Source: Polynucleobacter sp. 30F-ANTBAC
Lineage (GTDB): Bacteria; Pseudomonadota; Gammaproteobacteria; Burkholderiales; Burkholderiaceae
NCBI RefSeq assembly: GCF_018882385.1
Contig: NZ_JACVON010000002.1
Coordinates: 434,001-498,000 of the forward strand
Direction: 5' to 3'
DNA length: 64,000 nt
A program made the translations under genes and the position numbers. Positions 17,971 through 26,354 of the stretch are shown here, one piece after another. The notes beneath the pieces were generated by a model that saw nothing but the letters and a program-made list of their open reading frames with translations, was not told the DNA's origin and did not search any database. Each line of letters starts with the position of its first letter. Positions within the stretch are counted from its first letter, which is position 1.

Positions 17971-19554
17971 ATGAGCCCATTAACTAGCTTTTCAGTTTTA
18001 TTAGACGCCGCAAAAAAATGGCCCAATAAGGTTGCAGTCTCTGAAAATGATAAAAAAATCACTTATTCAGAATTGCTAACCCTTACAGTTCGTGTAGCCA
18101 GTGCATTGAGAACGCTTGGCGTTGTTCCTGGAGATAGAGTCGCTTTATTGGCTCCCAATAGTATTGAATGGATTTATGTTGCCTTAGGTATTCATGCGGC
18201 GGGTGCCGTTTTATTGCCAATTAATACGAGGATGAAGTCATTTGAAATTAATGACATTCTTGAGAGAAGTGGTTCAAAGGTTTTATTTTGCGCCAATGGA
18301 TTTTTAGATAATAATTTCGCCGAAATCGTATCTGCTAATAAGCCAAAATCATTAAAGCATATTGTGAGTTGGAGTTTTGCTTCTGGCTCACAGACCTCTA
18401 CTGCACCTTCTGAAATTCTTATGAATCATTTGTTGGCGGGGGTCAGTCCAAAGGACATGGTCGTTGTCCAGTTATTTGCCGAAAAAATTGAGGCGGATAG
18501 TTGCTCTGATTTGATGTTCACATCAGGTACAACAGGATCTCCCAAAGGGGTTCTTTCATCCCATCGTCAAAACATTCAAGCCTTTACTGAGTGGTCAAAG
18601 GTGGTTGGTTTAACAAGTGATGATAAATATCTTATTGTTAATCCGTTCTTCCATGCTTTTGGATATAAGGCTGGTTGGCTGTCAGCGATTATTAGAGGTG
18701 CTTGCATTTATCCAATGGCAACATTTGATGTTCATAAAGTGCTGCAAATTATTCAGGATGAGCAAATAAGTTTCCTTCCAGGTCCGCCAACGTTATTCTT
18801 CAGCATGATTGAGCACGAGGGGTTGAGTGACTTTGATATTAGTAGCCTGAGAGTTGCAGTGACCGGCGCAGCGACTATTCCTCCTAGCTTAATTAGAGAT
18901 ATGAGGGATATTCTTAAATTTAACATTGTCACCACTGCTTATGGTTTAACGGAATGTAGCGGGGTTGCTACTGTTTGTGACCCTAAATCGAGTGATGAAA
19001 CAATTGCTAATACCAGTGGAAAAGCACTTCCCGGCGTTGAGCTGAAATGTGTTTGCCCTGATGGTACAACGGCTAATGTGGATGAGCCAGGTGAAATTTA
19101 CATTCGTGGCTACAACGTGATGCAAGGCTACTTTAATGATCCTCACGCCACCCATGAGGCAATTGATGATGAAGGTTGGTTGCATACGGGAGACGTTGGT
19201 GTGCTTGACTGCGATGGTAATTTGAGGATTACTGATCGGTTAAAAAATATGTATATTTCTGGCGGGTTTAATTGTTATCCTGCAGAAATAGAAAAAATAA
19301 TGCTGATGCACGAAGGCATTGCACAGGTTGCTGTTATTGGCATTCCGGATGAAAGAATGGGTGAAGTAGGCAAGGCTTTTGTTGTATTAAAACCAGACGT
19401 CTTCATGGTTGAAAAAGATTTATTGGATTGGTGTCGGATGAATATGGCCAACTATAAATCGCCAAGAATTATTCAGTTTATTTCCGAGTTGCCACTTAAT
19501 GCTGCTGGTAAAGTTGCAAAAGAAGAGTTAAAGAAAAGCGTAGTTTCACATTAA
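17971..19554 (+). CDS. fadD3: FadD3-like acyl-CoA synthetase (HIP-CoA ligase)
   Basis: This 527-residue ANL-superfamily ligase has the P-loop motif MFTSGTTGSPKGV (about 187-199), NPFFHAFGYKAG, TAYGLTECSG, GWLHTGDVG and the C-terminal Lys in AAGKVAKEEL. The NPFFHxFGYKAG block and length agree with FadD3, which activates the 3aH-4-alpha-(3'-propanoate)-indanedione (HIP) left after ring A/B removal and so feeds IpdF, EchA20, IpdC and IpdAB, all encoded in the first operon. It follows kshB by 8 bases. Another medium-chain ligase role cannot be excluded. Confidence 0.72.
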   Translation: MSPLTSFSVLLDAAKKWPNKVAVSENDKKITYSELLTLTVRVASALRTLGVVPGDRVALLAPNSIEWIYVALGIHAAGAVLLPINTRMKSFEINDILERSGSKVLFCANGFLDNNFAEIVSANKPKSLKHIVSWSFASGSQTSTAPSEILMNHLLAGVSPKDMVVVQLFAEKIEADSCSDLMFTSGTTGSPKGVLSSHRQNIQAFTEWSKVVGLTSDDKYLIVNPFFHAFGYKAGWLSAIIRGACIYPMATFDVHKVLQIIQDEQISFLPGPPTLFFSMIEHEGLSDFDISSLRVAVTGAATIPPSLIRDMRDILKFNIVTTAYGLTECSGVATVCDPKSSDETIANTSGKALPGVELKCVCPDGTTANVDEPGEIYIRGYNVMQGYFNDPHATHEAIDDEGWLHTGDVGVLDCDGNLRITDRLKNMYISGGFNCYPAEIEKIMLMHEGIAQVAVIGIPDERMGEVGKAFVVLKPDVFMVEKDLLDWCRMNMANYKSPRIIQFISELPLNAAGKVAKEELKKSVVSH

Positions 19555-19581
19555 TTGTTAAGGTTAATAAAAGGATCTCAG

Positions 19582-21039
19582 ATGAAAAATATATTAAGCT
19601 TTTTTCTATTGTTAACCAGTGCTGTTGCTGTCGCCGCAGATAAGCCCAATATATTGGTCATCATGGCCGATGATGTGGGCCCTACAAATATCGGGGCTTA
19701 TTCTCATGGCATGATGATGCCAACTCCTAATATTGACAGGATCGCAAAAGAAGGACGATTGTTTACGGACCACTACGCTGAACCCAGTTGTACTCCAGGT
19801 CGAGCTGCATTTCTTACTGGGCAATATCCGATCCGTACTGGCCTTCATACTGTCGGACTTCCTGGTTCACCTATTGGAATCGATAAAAAAGACCCAACAC
19901 TTGCCAAAGTTTTAAAAGAGGTTGGGTACGCCACAGGCCAATTTGGAAAGAATCACCTTGGAGATCTTGATAAGCATCTACCAACTAACCATGGGTTTGA
20001 TGAATTCTATGGAAATTTATACCACTTAAATACGGAGGAAGAACCTGAGCAGCTTGAGTATCCGCATGAGAAGTTGGCCAAATACAAGCCACGCGGCGTT
20101 ATCCATTCTAAAGCGGACGGGTCGATTATTGATACAGGGCCATTAACTAGAAAGCGAATGGAAACTGTTGATGATGAATTCTTAAAGCACTCCACTAGCT
20201 TTATGAAGAAGGCTGTATCTGAAAAGAAACCATTTTTTGTTTGGTATAACCCAACGCGCATGCATATCAATACACGTGTGCGCCCTGAGTTTATTAAGAG
20301 AGCAGCCAAGTTCTCTTCAGAAGATGATTTATTTGGTGCTGGCATGCTGGAGCTGGATGATCAAGTAGGGAAGTTACTAGCGGAATTGGATCGATTGGGG
20401 CAGGCAAAGAATACGATTGTGATTTTCACTTCTGATAATGGCCCTATGAGTGCTTGGTGGCCTGATGGCGGTACAACTCCCTTTCATGGTGAGAAAGCAT
20501 CTAGTTGGGAAGGTGCTTATCGCGTTCCTACTTTAATTAGATGGCCAGGAAAAATACCAGCCGGTAGTGTCTCCAATGGTTTGCAAAGTCATATGGATTT
20601 ATTTTCAACTTTAACTGCTGCTGCAGGTGTTGATAATGTGGCGGCTAAACTATTAGAGTCTCATAAAGTTAAGATTGATGGCGTGAATAATTTGCAGCAT
20701 TGGACTGATCGTGAGAGCAAGACGCCTAGCGCGAGAGAAAGTTATGTTTACTATGTTGAGTCTAATATAGTGGGGATTCGTTGGAATTATTGGAAAACGG
20801 TATCAAAAGAACGTAATGGTTTCTTTGATTACTATCGTGATGGCTTCAATATGTTCAACTTAAGAATGGATCCTTATGAAAGACAAGTGGGCGCCAAGAA
20901 TAATGAGTTCACAATGAAAAAAGCGTGGGTTGGTGGCGTTTTCAGAGACATCATTACAGACCACCTTATCTCATTAAAGCAGTTTCCTCCAAGGCAGGCT
21001 GGAGGATCTTTGCGCGGCGGCATGGAAAACACGAAGTAA
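19582..21039 (+). CDS. Secreted Cys-type sulfatase (arylsulfatase family)
   Basis: Sulfate ester hydrolase of 485 residues. A signal peptide (about 1-19, hydrophobic, ending AVAVA-A) predicts export to the periplasm. Metal ligands Asp30-Asp31 (IMADDVG) and the formylglycine site Cys70 in CTPGR, followed by AAFLTGQ, are intact; FTSDNGP supplies the second Asp-Asn pair. The start is ATG 19582 with AAGGA 7 bases before it, not the in-frame TTG 19555. It lies between fadD3 and its own maturation enzyme, so removal of sulfate from a steroid conjugate is likely. Which sulfated steroid is not visible. Confidence 0.85.
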   Translation: MKNILSFFLLLTSAVAVAADKPNILVIMADDVGPTNIGAYSHGMMMPTPNIDRIAKEGRLFTDHYAEPSCTPGRAAFLTGQYPIRTGLHTVGLPGSPIGIDKKDPTLAKVLKEVGYATGQFGKNHLGDLDKHLPTNHGFDEFYGNLYHLNTEEEPEQLEYPHEKLAKYKPRGVIHSKADGSIIDTGPLTRKRMETVDDEFLKHSTSFMKKAVSEKKPFFVWYNPTRMHINTRVRPEFIKRAAKFSSEDDLFGAGMLELDDQVGKLLAELDRLGQAKNTIVIFTSDNGPMSAWWPDGGTTPFHGEKASSWEGAYRVPTLIRWPGKIPAGSVSNGLQSHMDLFSTLTAAAGVDNVAAKLLESHKVKIDGVNNLQHWTDRESKTPSARESYVYYVESNIVGIRWNYWKTVSKERNGFFDYYRDGFNMFNLRMDPYERQVGAKNNEFTMKKAWVGGVFRDIITDHLISLKQFPPRQAGGSLRGGMENTK

Positions 21040-21047
21040 CAATTCTT

Positions 21048-22127
21048 TTGAATAAAAGACAAACGCTAACGGTATTAGGTGGTGTAGGCTTAGTTGCGGC
21101 AACTGGCTATTTAACTTTATTGAGTCAAAATAAGTTAGGAGCCGTAACTCCCAACACCAAAAAGAATGGCATGGCGCTGATTCCAGCCGGCCATTTTTTA
21201 ATGGGTAGTGAGAGTAAGTATGCTCAAAAAAATGAAAAGCCAATACACCGTGTTGATTTGAGTAGCTTTTGGATCAGTAAAACTCATGTAACCAATGATG
21301 AATTTGCTTTATTCGTCAAAGAAACCTTATACGTCACTACCGCTGAAAAACTACCCGACTGGGAAACTTTAAAGGTCCAGCTACCTCCCAATACCCCTAA
21401 GCCGCCAGCTCATTTTTTGCAAGCAGGCGGTATGGTTTTTGTTGGTTCAACTAAGCCCAAAAGATATGAGGACTATAGTCGTTGGTGGAGATTCGTTCCG
21501 GGTGCAAATTGGCGCCACCCCTATGGCCCTCAGAGTTCCATTCAGAATAAAGGTGATCACCCTGTTGTTCAAATCTCTTATGTTGATGCGCTGGCCTATG
21601 CAGAATGGGCGGGTGCTAGACTGCCAACAGAGGCAGAGTGGGAATATGCTGCTCGTGGCGGTTTAAATCAAGCGACCTATGCCTGGGGAGATGAACTTTC
21701 CCCAGGGGGTAAGCCAATGACGAATATTTGGGAAGGGGAAGCTCTGGCTCAAGGTTCGAATTTGGTTGTCAATCCTAAGGCCGGTGGGGCGGTTGGAACT
21801 CAATCTGTTGGTACATTTCCTGCCAATGGTTATGGATTATTTGATATGACCGGTAATGCTTGGCAATGGACTGCTGACTGGTACCGATCTGATGCCTTTC
21901 TTCAGCAATCGAAGTTAAATTCAATCAAAAACCCTCAGGGCCCCTCTGATAGCTTCGATCCGGATGATCAGGTAGCACCTATAGCAGCCCCTAAGCGGGT
22001 CATTCGAGGCGGTTCTTTTCTTTGTAATGAGGCGTATTGCCTAAGTTACAGACCAAGCGCTAGACGAGGGTGTGATCCATTTAATAGCATGTCGCACTTA
22101 GGATTTAGGGTGGCTGTTTCAGCTTAG
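21048..22127 (+). CDS. Formylglycine-generating enzyme for the adjacent sulfatase
   Basis: FGE-sulfatase domain protein, about 359 residues from TTG 21048. It oxidises the sulfatase active-site Cys to formylglycine. Both copper-binding cysteines of true FGE are present in GGSFLCNEAYC (about 326 and 331), and WEYAARGG, GNAWQWTADW and LGFRVAVSA are classic family blocks. An N-terminal hydrophobic helix (about 8-28, after Asn-Lys-Arg) suggests a membrane anchor or signal, so maturation may occur at or outside the membrane. The longer open frame from 20925 would read through the sulfatase end and is rejected. It starts 8 bases after the sulfatase stop. Confidence 0.85.
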   Translation: MNKRQTLTVLGGVGLVAATGYLTLLSQNKLGAVTPNTKKNGMALIPAGHFLMGSESKYAQKNEKPIHRVDLSSFWISKTHVTNDEFALFVKETLYVTTAEKLPDWETLKVQLPPNTPKPPAHFLQAGGMVFVGSTKPKRYEDYSRWWRFVPGANWRHPYGPQSSIQNKGDHPVVQISYVDALAYAEWAGARLPTEAEWEYAARGGLNQATYAWGDELSPGGKPMTNIWEGEALAQGSNLVVNPKAGGAVGTQSVGTFPANGYGLFDMTGNAWQWTADWYRSDAFLQQSKLNSIKNPQGPSDSFDPDDQVAPIAAPKRVIRGGSFLCNEAYCLSYRPSARRGCDPFNSMSHLGFRVAVSA

Positions 22128-22146
22128 CCTTTGATTTTGGTGTGGC

Positions 22147-22190
22147 TAGTCTAATTAGACGATGAATCAAGCCTTACGTATTAAGATACT
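22147..22190 (+). promoter_or_regulatory. Operator dyad (site D) and -10 before the SDR operon
   Basis: TAGTC (22147-22151), TAATTA, GACGA (22158-22162): one mismatch to the shared core, with GTCTAATTAGAC (22149-22160) self-complementary. GATACT (22185-22190, 4 of 6 to TATAAT) starts 30.5 bases after the dyad centre at 22154.5, the same geometry as site A. It drives the operon beginning at 22224. Confidence 0.55.
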
Positions 22191-22223
22191 TGATATATCC
22201 AAAATGTTAATCAAGAGGTTCTT

Positions 22224-23048
22224 ATGAGATTTTCAAATAAAGTTGTGGTGGTTACTGGCGCAGGACAAGGTATGGGGCGAGCAATTGCTCAGACTTTTGC
22301 TAAAGAGGGTGCCTCTGTTATCGCCGTTGATATTAATCTAGACGCAGCAACAGAAACCATTGCTTCAGGTGGAGCAGGTAAAAGTATGGCAAGAGCTTTA
22401 AACGTTGGCGACAGTGCTGCCGTGAAGAAATTATTTGCTGAAATCGATGAGACTTATGGCAAGGTAGATGTGCTTGTTAACAATGCTGGTATTGGATCAT
22501 CAAAGAATGATGGTTTTGATAAGCTTATGTCACGCTTAGCAGAACGTGGTGCTCAAATGGCAAAAGGTGAAGCTCCAACTGTTTACCCGGATCTTATTAT
22601 TGATATGGAAGATGAAGGCTGGCATGGGGTGTTAAATGTCAACTTACACGGTGCCTTCTATTTCACTCGTGAAGCTGTCCGCTTAATGGTTAAGTCAAGC
22701 ACTAAAGGGGCTATTGTTAATATTTCTAGCACTTCAGCAATGTCTGGAGAAGGTGGTCTTCACTATGTCACCTCAAAGGCAGCGCTTCATGGTATGGCCA
22801 AGAGTTTGGCGCGCGAACTGGGTCCTAGAGGTATTCGAGTTAATAACGTCGTTCCTGGACCAACCAATACACCGATGATGCAATCTGTTGGTCAAGATTG
22901 GATCAATTCAATGATTGCAGCTATTCCACTTGGCAGAATGGCTGAACCTCAAGATATTGCCAATGTTGTTTGTTTTGTGGCTTCTGATGAGGCTGCCATG
23001 ATTACAGGCCAGGATATTGTTGCCAACGGCGGCTCATACTTTAAATAA
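22224..23048 (+). CDS. SDR, possible hydroxysteroid dehydrogenase
   Basis: A 274-residue classical SDR (VVTGAGQGMGRAIA, NNAGIGSS, Ser in NISSTSA, YVTSKAA). An insert of about 35 residues around 95-130 (after NNAGIGSSKNDG, up to VYPDLIIDMEDE) is larger than normal and could form a lid for a bulky substrate. It heads an operon with a second SDR, a SnoaL-fold protein and an old yellow enzyme, all plausible for rearranging ring hydroxyls and double bonds. The specific hydroxyl (C3, C7, C12 or C17) cannot be named from sequence. Confidence 0.78.
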   Translation: MRFSNKVVVVTGAGQGMGRAIAQTFAKEGASVIAVDINLDAATETIASGGAGKSMARALNVGDSAAVKKLFAEIDETYGKVDVLVNNAGIGSSKNDGFDKLMSRLAERGAQMAKGEAPTVYPDLIIDMEDEGWHGVLNVNLHGAFYFTREAVRLMVKSSTKGAIVNISSTSAMSGEGGLHYVTSKAALHGMAKSLARELGPRGIRVNNVVPGPTNTPMMQSVGQDWINSMIAAIPLGRMAEPQDIANVVCFVASDEAAMITGQDIVANGGSYFK

Positions 23049-23054
23049 GGATTA

Positions 23055-23831
23055 GTGATGGGTAATAGATTATCTGGCAAGGTTGCCTTTGTAACCGGTG
23101 GGAGTTCTGGTATTGGTCGTTCAACTGCCATTCGATTTGCGCAAGAAGGTGCTCAAGTAGTTATTTGCGGAAGAAAATTGGATGCTCTTCATGAGGTAGT
23201 TGCTGCTGTTGAAAAATTAGGTGGCAAGATTGAAGCCGTTCAAGCGGATGTGAGTCATGAAGCTGAAATCACTCAAGCCATTGAGGCAACCGCCAAAAAA
23301 TATGGACGATTAGATATCCTTGTTAATAATGCCATGGCTTACTCTTGGGGGGCTATTGAAACGACCTCTACTGAGGATTGGAAGTCTAATTTCTCAACGA
23401 CTGTAGATGGCACGTTTTGGGCGACACGCGCAGCTTTAAAGGTGATGAAGCCTCAGGGTAGCGGTTCGATTATTAATATGTCATCCATTTGTGGCTTATT
23501 TGGTATGGCTTGGATGGCTGGTTATTCTGCAGCCAAAGCCGCTATTATTAACTTTACTAAAGCGGTTGCTGCTGAAGTTGGTCCATCAGGTATACGTTGC
23601 AATTCCATTATTCCTGGTGTCGTTGATACTCCTGCTACATCCGGTATGCTTTCTGATCAAAAGGCAAAGTCAAATACTGAAAAGTTAATTCCACTCAAGC
23701 GAGTAGGACATCCTGAAGAGTTGGCAAATGCAATTTTATTTTTAGCATCTGATGAATCTTCCTACATTACGGGTGCTAGCATTCCAGTAGATGGTGGCCG
23801 TAGCGCAGAGCTCTACACCGTATTGGAATAA
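23055..23831 (+). CDS. SDR family oxidoreductase
   Basis: A 258-residue classical SDR with VTGGSSGIGRS, NNAMAYSWG (Ala-Met in place of the usual Ala-Gly), Ser in NMSSICG and YSAAKAA. The C-terminal VDGGRSAELYTVLE is normal for the family. It follows the previous SDR after 6 bases and precedes the SnoaL-like gene by one base. Two consecutive SDRs suggest epimerisation or stepwise oxidation of two positions on a steroid. The exact role is unknown. Confidence 0.78.
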   Translation: MMGNRLSGKVAFVTGGSSGIGRSTAIRFAQEGAQVVICGRKLDALHEVVAAVEKLGGKIEAVQADVSHEAEITQAIEATAKKYGRLDILVNNAMAYSWGAIETTSTEDWKSNFSTTVDGTFWATRAALKVMKPQGSGSIINMSSICGLFGMAWMAGYSAAKAAIINFTKAVAAEVGPSGIRCNSIIPGVVDTPATSGMLSDQKAKSNTEKLIPLKRVGHPEELANAILFLASDESSYITGASIPVDGGRSAELYTVLE

Positions 23832-23832
23832 T

Positions 23833-24471
23833 ATGAGCGAAATAAACCTGTCTGATTTACAAAAAAGAATCGATCGACTTGAGTCGATCGAAGAAATTAG
23901 ACAACTTGCCGGTAAGTACTCTTTGTCGTTGGATATGAGAGATCTAGATGCTCATGTCGGATTATTTGCACCAGACATCCGTGTTGGCAAAGAAAAAACT
24001 GGAAGAGCACACCTTAAGGCATGGGTGGATGATACGTTGAGGCATCAATTTACAGGTACATCGCATCATATTGGTCAGCACATCATTGAAATGATCGATG
24101 CTGATCATGCCATCGGTGTTGTCTATTCTAAGAACGAGCACGAGGCGGATGGTGAGTGGGTCATCATGCAAATGCTTTACTGGGATGACTACGAGAGAAT
24201 GGATGGTCGCTGGTATTTTAGGCGTCGTTTACCGTGTTATTGGTATGCCACTGATCTGAATAAACCTCCTATTGGTGACAACAAAATGCGTTGGCCAGGT
24301 AGAGATCATTATGAGGGAACATTCCATGGCTTATTCCCATCTTGGGGTGAGTTTTGGGCTCACACTCCTTCAAAGGATCATCTTCCAGAAGTGGCAGAAC
24401 CAGCTCCATGGGATGGTTTTTTAAAGAAAATGAGACGTAACTCTGCGGCTCCAAAAATTAAAGTTCGTTAA
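23833..24471 (+). CDS. SnoaL/NTF2-fold protein, possible hydroxysteroid dehydratase
   Basis: About 212 residues of the SnoaL-like fold seen in scytalone dehydratase, ketosteroid isomerase and the bile acid 7-alpha-dehydratase BaiE. Candidate active-site residues are Tyr and Asp in KYSLSLDMRDLD (about 25-35) and His in TSHHIGQHI (about 78-83). The C-terminal 60 residues, rich in Trp and Pro, go beyond the fold. The start is ATG 23833; the longer frame from 23791 would overlap the SDR. Between SDRs and an OYE, dehydration of a ring hydroxyl followed by reduction of the double bond is a reasonable guess. Confidence 0.65.
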   Translation: MSEINLSDLQKRIDRLESIEEIRQLAGKYSLSLDMRDLDAHVGLFAPDIRVGKEKTGRAHLKAWVDDTLRHQFTGTSHHIGQHIIEMIDADHAIGVVYSKNEHEADGEWVIMQMLYWDDYERMDGRWYFRRRLPCYWYATDLNKPPIGDNKMRWPGRDHYEGTFHGLFPSWGEFWAHTPSKDHLPEVAEPAPWDGFLKKMRRNSAAPKIKVR

Positions 24472-24473
24472 TA

Positions 24474-25541
24474 ATGAAAAAACTATTTGAACCAGCCAAG
24501 TTTGGAGCATTGACTCTAAAAAACAGAATTGTGATGGCGCCTATGACGCGTAATAGAGCGACAGTGACGTCCATTCCTACTGAAGTCATGGCTCAGTACT
24601 ATTCTCAAAGAGCTGAAGCTGGTTTGATTGTTGTTGAAGGCACATCACCAGCACCAGAGGGCGTTTCATACATCAGAATGCCTGGTATTTGGTCTGATGA
24701 GCAAATAGACGGCTGGGCCAAAGTTAATCGCGCTATTACAGCCAATGATGGATTGGCGGTATTGCAGCTCATGCATGGTGGCAGAATTAGTTCGGTGCAC
24801 AATAAACCTTATCCTGGCGTTCGCACAGTCGGACCATCAGCGGTATTGGCCGCTGGTGAAGTTTGGACAGATGCTGCTGGGATGCAGCAATTTGATATGC
24901 CAGAAGCCTTGAGTAGCAACGAAGTGCAAGAGGCAATTATTCAGTATGGGGTAGCTGCTAAAAATGCCATTGCTGCCGGTTTTGCAGGTGTTGAATTCCA
25001 TTGCACGAGCGGGTATTTGCCGATGCAATTTATTGGTGTTAATAGCAACTTGAGGCAAGATGAATACGGCGGTCATTTAGAAGGCCGTTTACGATTCCCT
25101 ATTGAGTGCATGCTATCAATGGCCAATGCGATTGGCGCTGAGAAGGTTGGGCTAAGGATCTGTCCTGGTAATCCCTTTAATGATATTGATGATCCTGATC
25201 CGATAGCAACTTACACTCACTTGTTAAAAAGCATTACTCATCTACCGTGGGCATATTTGCACATCATGAAATCCCCATTGCCTAATATAGACGCTTTTAA
25301 ACTGGCAAAAGAGCACTTTAGCGGCGCGATTATTTTGAATGACGGGTTTACCCCTGAGACTGCTGAAAATGCTCTAGAGGCTGGCTTAGGTGATGCTGTT
25401 TCTTTTGCAAGATCTTTTATTGGTAACCCTGATCTAGTAAGTAGAATCAGATCAGGCCAAGCTCTTGCAAAATTTGACAGAAAAACACTCTATACGGATG
25501 GCGCTAAGGGTTATAGCGATTACCCTACTTTTTCTGGATAA
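24474..25541 (+). CDS. Old yellow enzyme family NADH:flavin oxidoreductase
   Basis: A 355-residue FMN ene-reductase with the OYE start (LFEPAKFGALTLKNRIVMAPMTRNRA), QLMHGGRIS and DEYGGHLEGRLRFPIE. The substrate-carbonyl pair is odd: FHCTSGYLPMQF has His then Ser where classical OYEs have His-x2-Asn (or His-x2-His). The Tyr after Gly is kept. Reduction of a delta4 or delta6 enone in the steroid nucleus is plausible. It starts two bases after the SnoaL-like gene and ends head-to-head against the crotonase operon with no spacer. Confidence 0.8.
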   Translation: MKKLFEPAKFGALTLKNRIVMAPMTRNRATVTSIPTEVMAQYYSQRAEAGLIVVEGTSPAPEGVSYIRMPGIWSDEQIDGWAKVNRAITANDGLAVLQLMHGGRISSVHNKPYPGVRTVGPSAVLAAGEVWTDAAGMQQFDMPEALSSNEVQEAIIQYGVAAKNAIAAGFAGVEFHCTSGYLPMQFIGVNSNLRQDEYGGHLEGRLRFPIECMLSMANAIGAEKVGLRICPGNPFNDIDDPDPIATYTHLLKSITHLPWAYLHIMKSPLPNIDAFKLAKEHFSGAIILNDGFTPETAENALEAGLGDAVSFARSFIGNPDLVSRIRSGQALAKFDRKTLYTDGAKGYSDYPTFSG

Positions 25542-26342
25542 TTACTTACCCTGCCACTGAGGCTTTCTTTTCTCAGTAAATGCTTTGATACCTTCAAGAA
25601 TATCTTGACTGTTTCTCATTTTTTCTAATTCAGGGTAGCCTTTGTTCTCTTGAAGAGCGAGTGCTTCTTCAAGACTTAAGTTAGCCCCTTGATTGACGCA
25701 AGCTTTTGTAGCTTGAATGGCTAGGGGGGCTGATCTCAGAATGGATTGCACTTTTGCATTCACTGTTTCATCTAGTTTTTCAAGTGGCACTACCTCATTG
25801 ATAAGGCCCCAGTCTAAGGCTGTTTTAGCATCAATGGTTTCGGAGCAAAGGAGTAATTGCATTGCTCGTTTTGTACCAATTTGCCTATAAAGACGGTGCA
25901 TACCACCTGCGTAAGCAACTAAACCAATCAATGGCTCAGGTAATGCAAACGTTGCATGATCGGCTGCAATAATTAAGTCACAAGCTAATGCAATTTCAAA
26001 ACCACCACCCATGGCTAATCCGTTAACTGCAGCAATGATAGGTTTATTTAAATTATGCCGATCGGTGAGTCCACCATAGCCAGTTTTAGGAACAATGTAA
26101 GGCTTTCCTCCATTGGCAGCCTCGGACATCGCTTTAATATCCCCGCCTGCTGAAAAAGCTTTTGAGCCCGCACCTCTTAAAACAGCAACCCATAACTCAT
26201 CATCATTCGCGAAATAATTGAAGGCATCTTCTAATTCATGATTGAGTTCAGTATTAATCGCATTCATCTGATCTGGACGATTAATGGTTAAGGTTAAAAC
26301 TTTTGATTCTTTCTTAACATTTAAGAATTGATATGAATTCAT
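25542..26342 (-). CDS. Enoyl-CoA hydratase/isomerase
   Basis: A 266-residue crotonase with RPDQMNAINTEL, AGSKAFSAGGDIKAM and GLAMGGGFEIALACDLIIA, then FALPEPLIGLVAYAGGMHRLYRQ where the first catalytic Glu position is kept (LPEP) but the region of the second differs from standard hydratases. CaiD-like carnitinyl-CoA dehydratases share this look. It is the last gene of a three-gene minus-strand operon (crotonase, SDR, crotonase). Which CoA ester it uses is unknown. Confidence 0.78.
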   Translation of the reverse strand: MNSYQFLNVKKESKVLTLTINRPDQMNAINTELNHELEDAFNYFANDDELWVAVLRGAGSKAFSAGGDIKAMSEAANGGKPYIVPKTGYGGLTDRHNLNKPIIAAVNGLAMGGGFEIALACDLIIAADHATFALPEPLIGLVAYAGGMHRLYRQIGTKRAMQLLLCSETIDAKTALDWGLINEVVPLEKLDETVNAKVQSILRSAPLAIQATKACVNQGANLSLEEALALQENKGYPELEKMRNSQDILEGIKAFTEKRKPQWQGK

Positions 26343-26354
26343 GAATTAAATTCC

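Noticed and set aside
20925..21047. Longer N-terminus of the formylglycine-generating enzyme overlapping the sulfatase.
   Set aside because: The extra 41 residues are an out-of-frame reading of the conserved sulfatase end. TTG 21048 gives a normal membrane-targeting N-terminus directly after the sulfatase stop.
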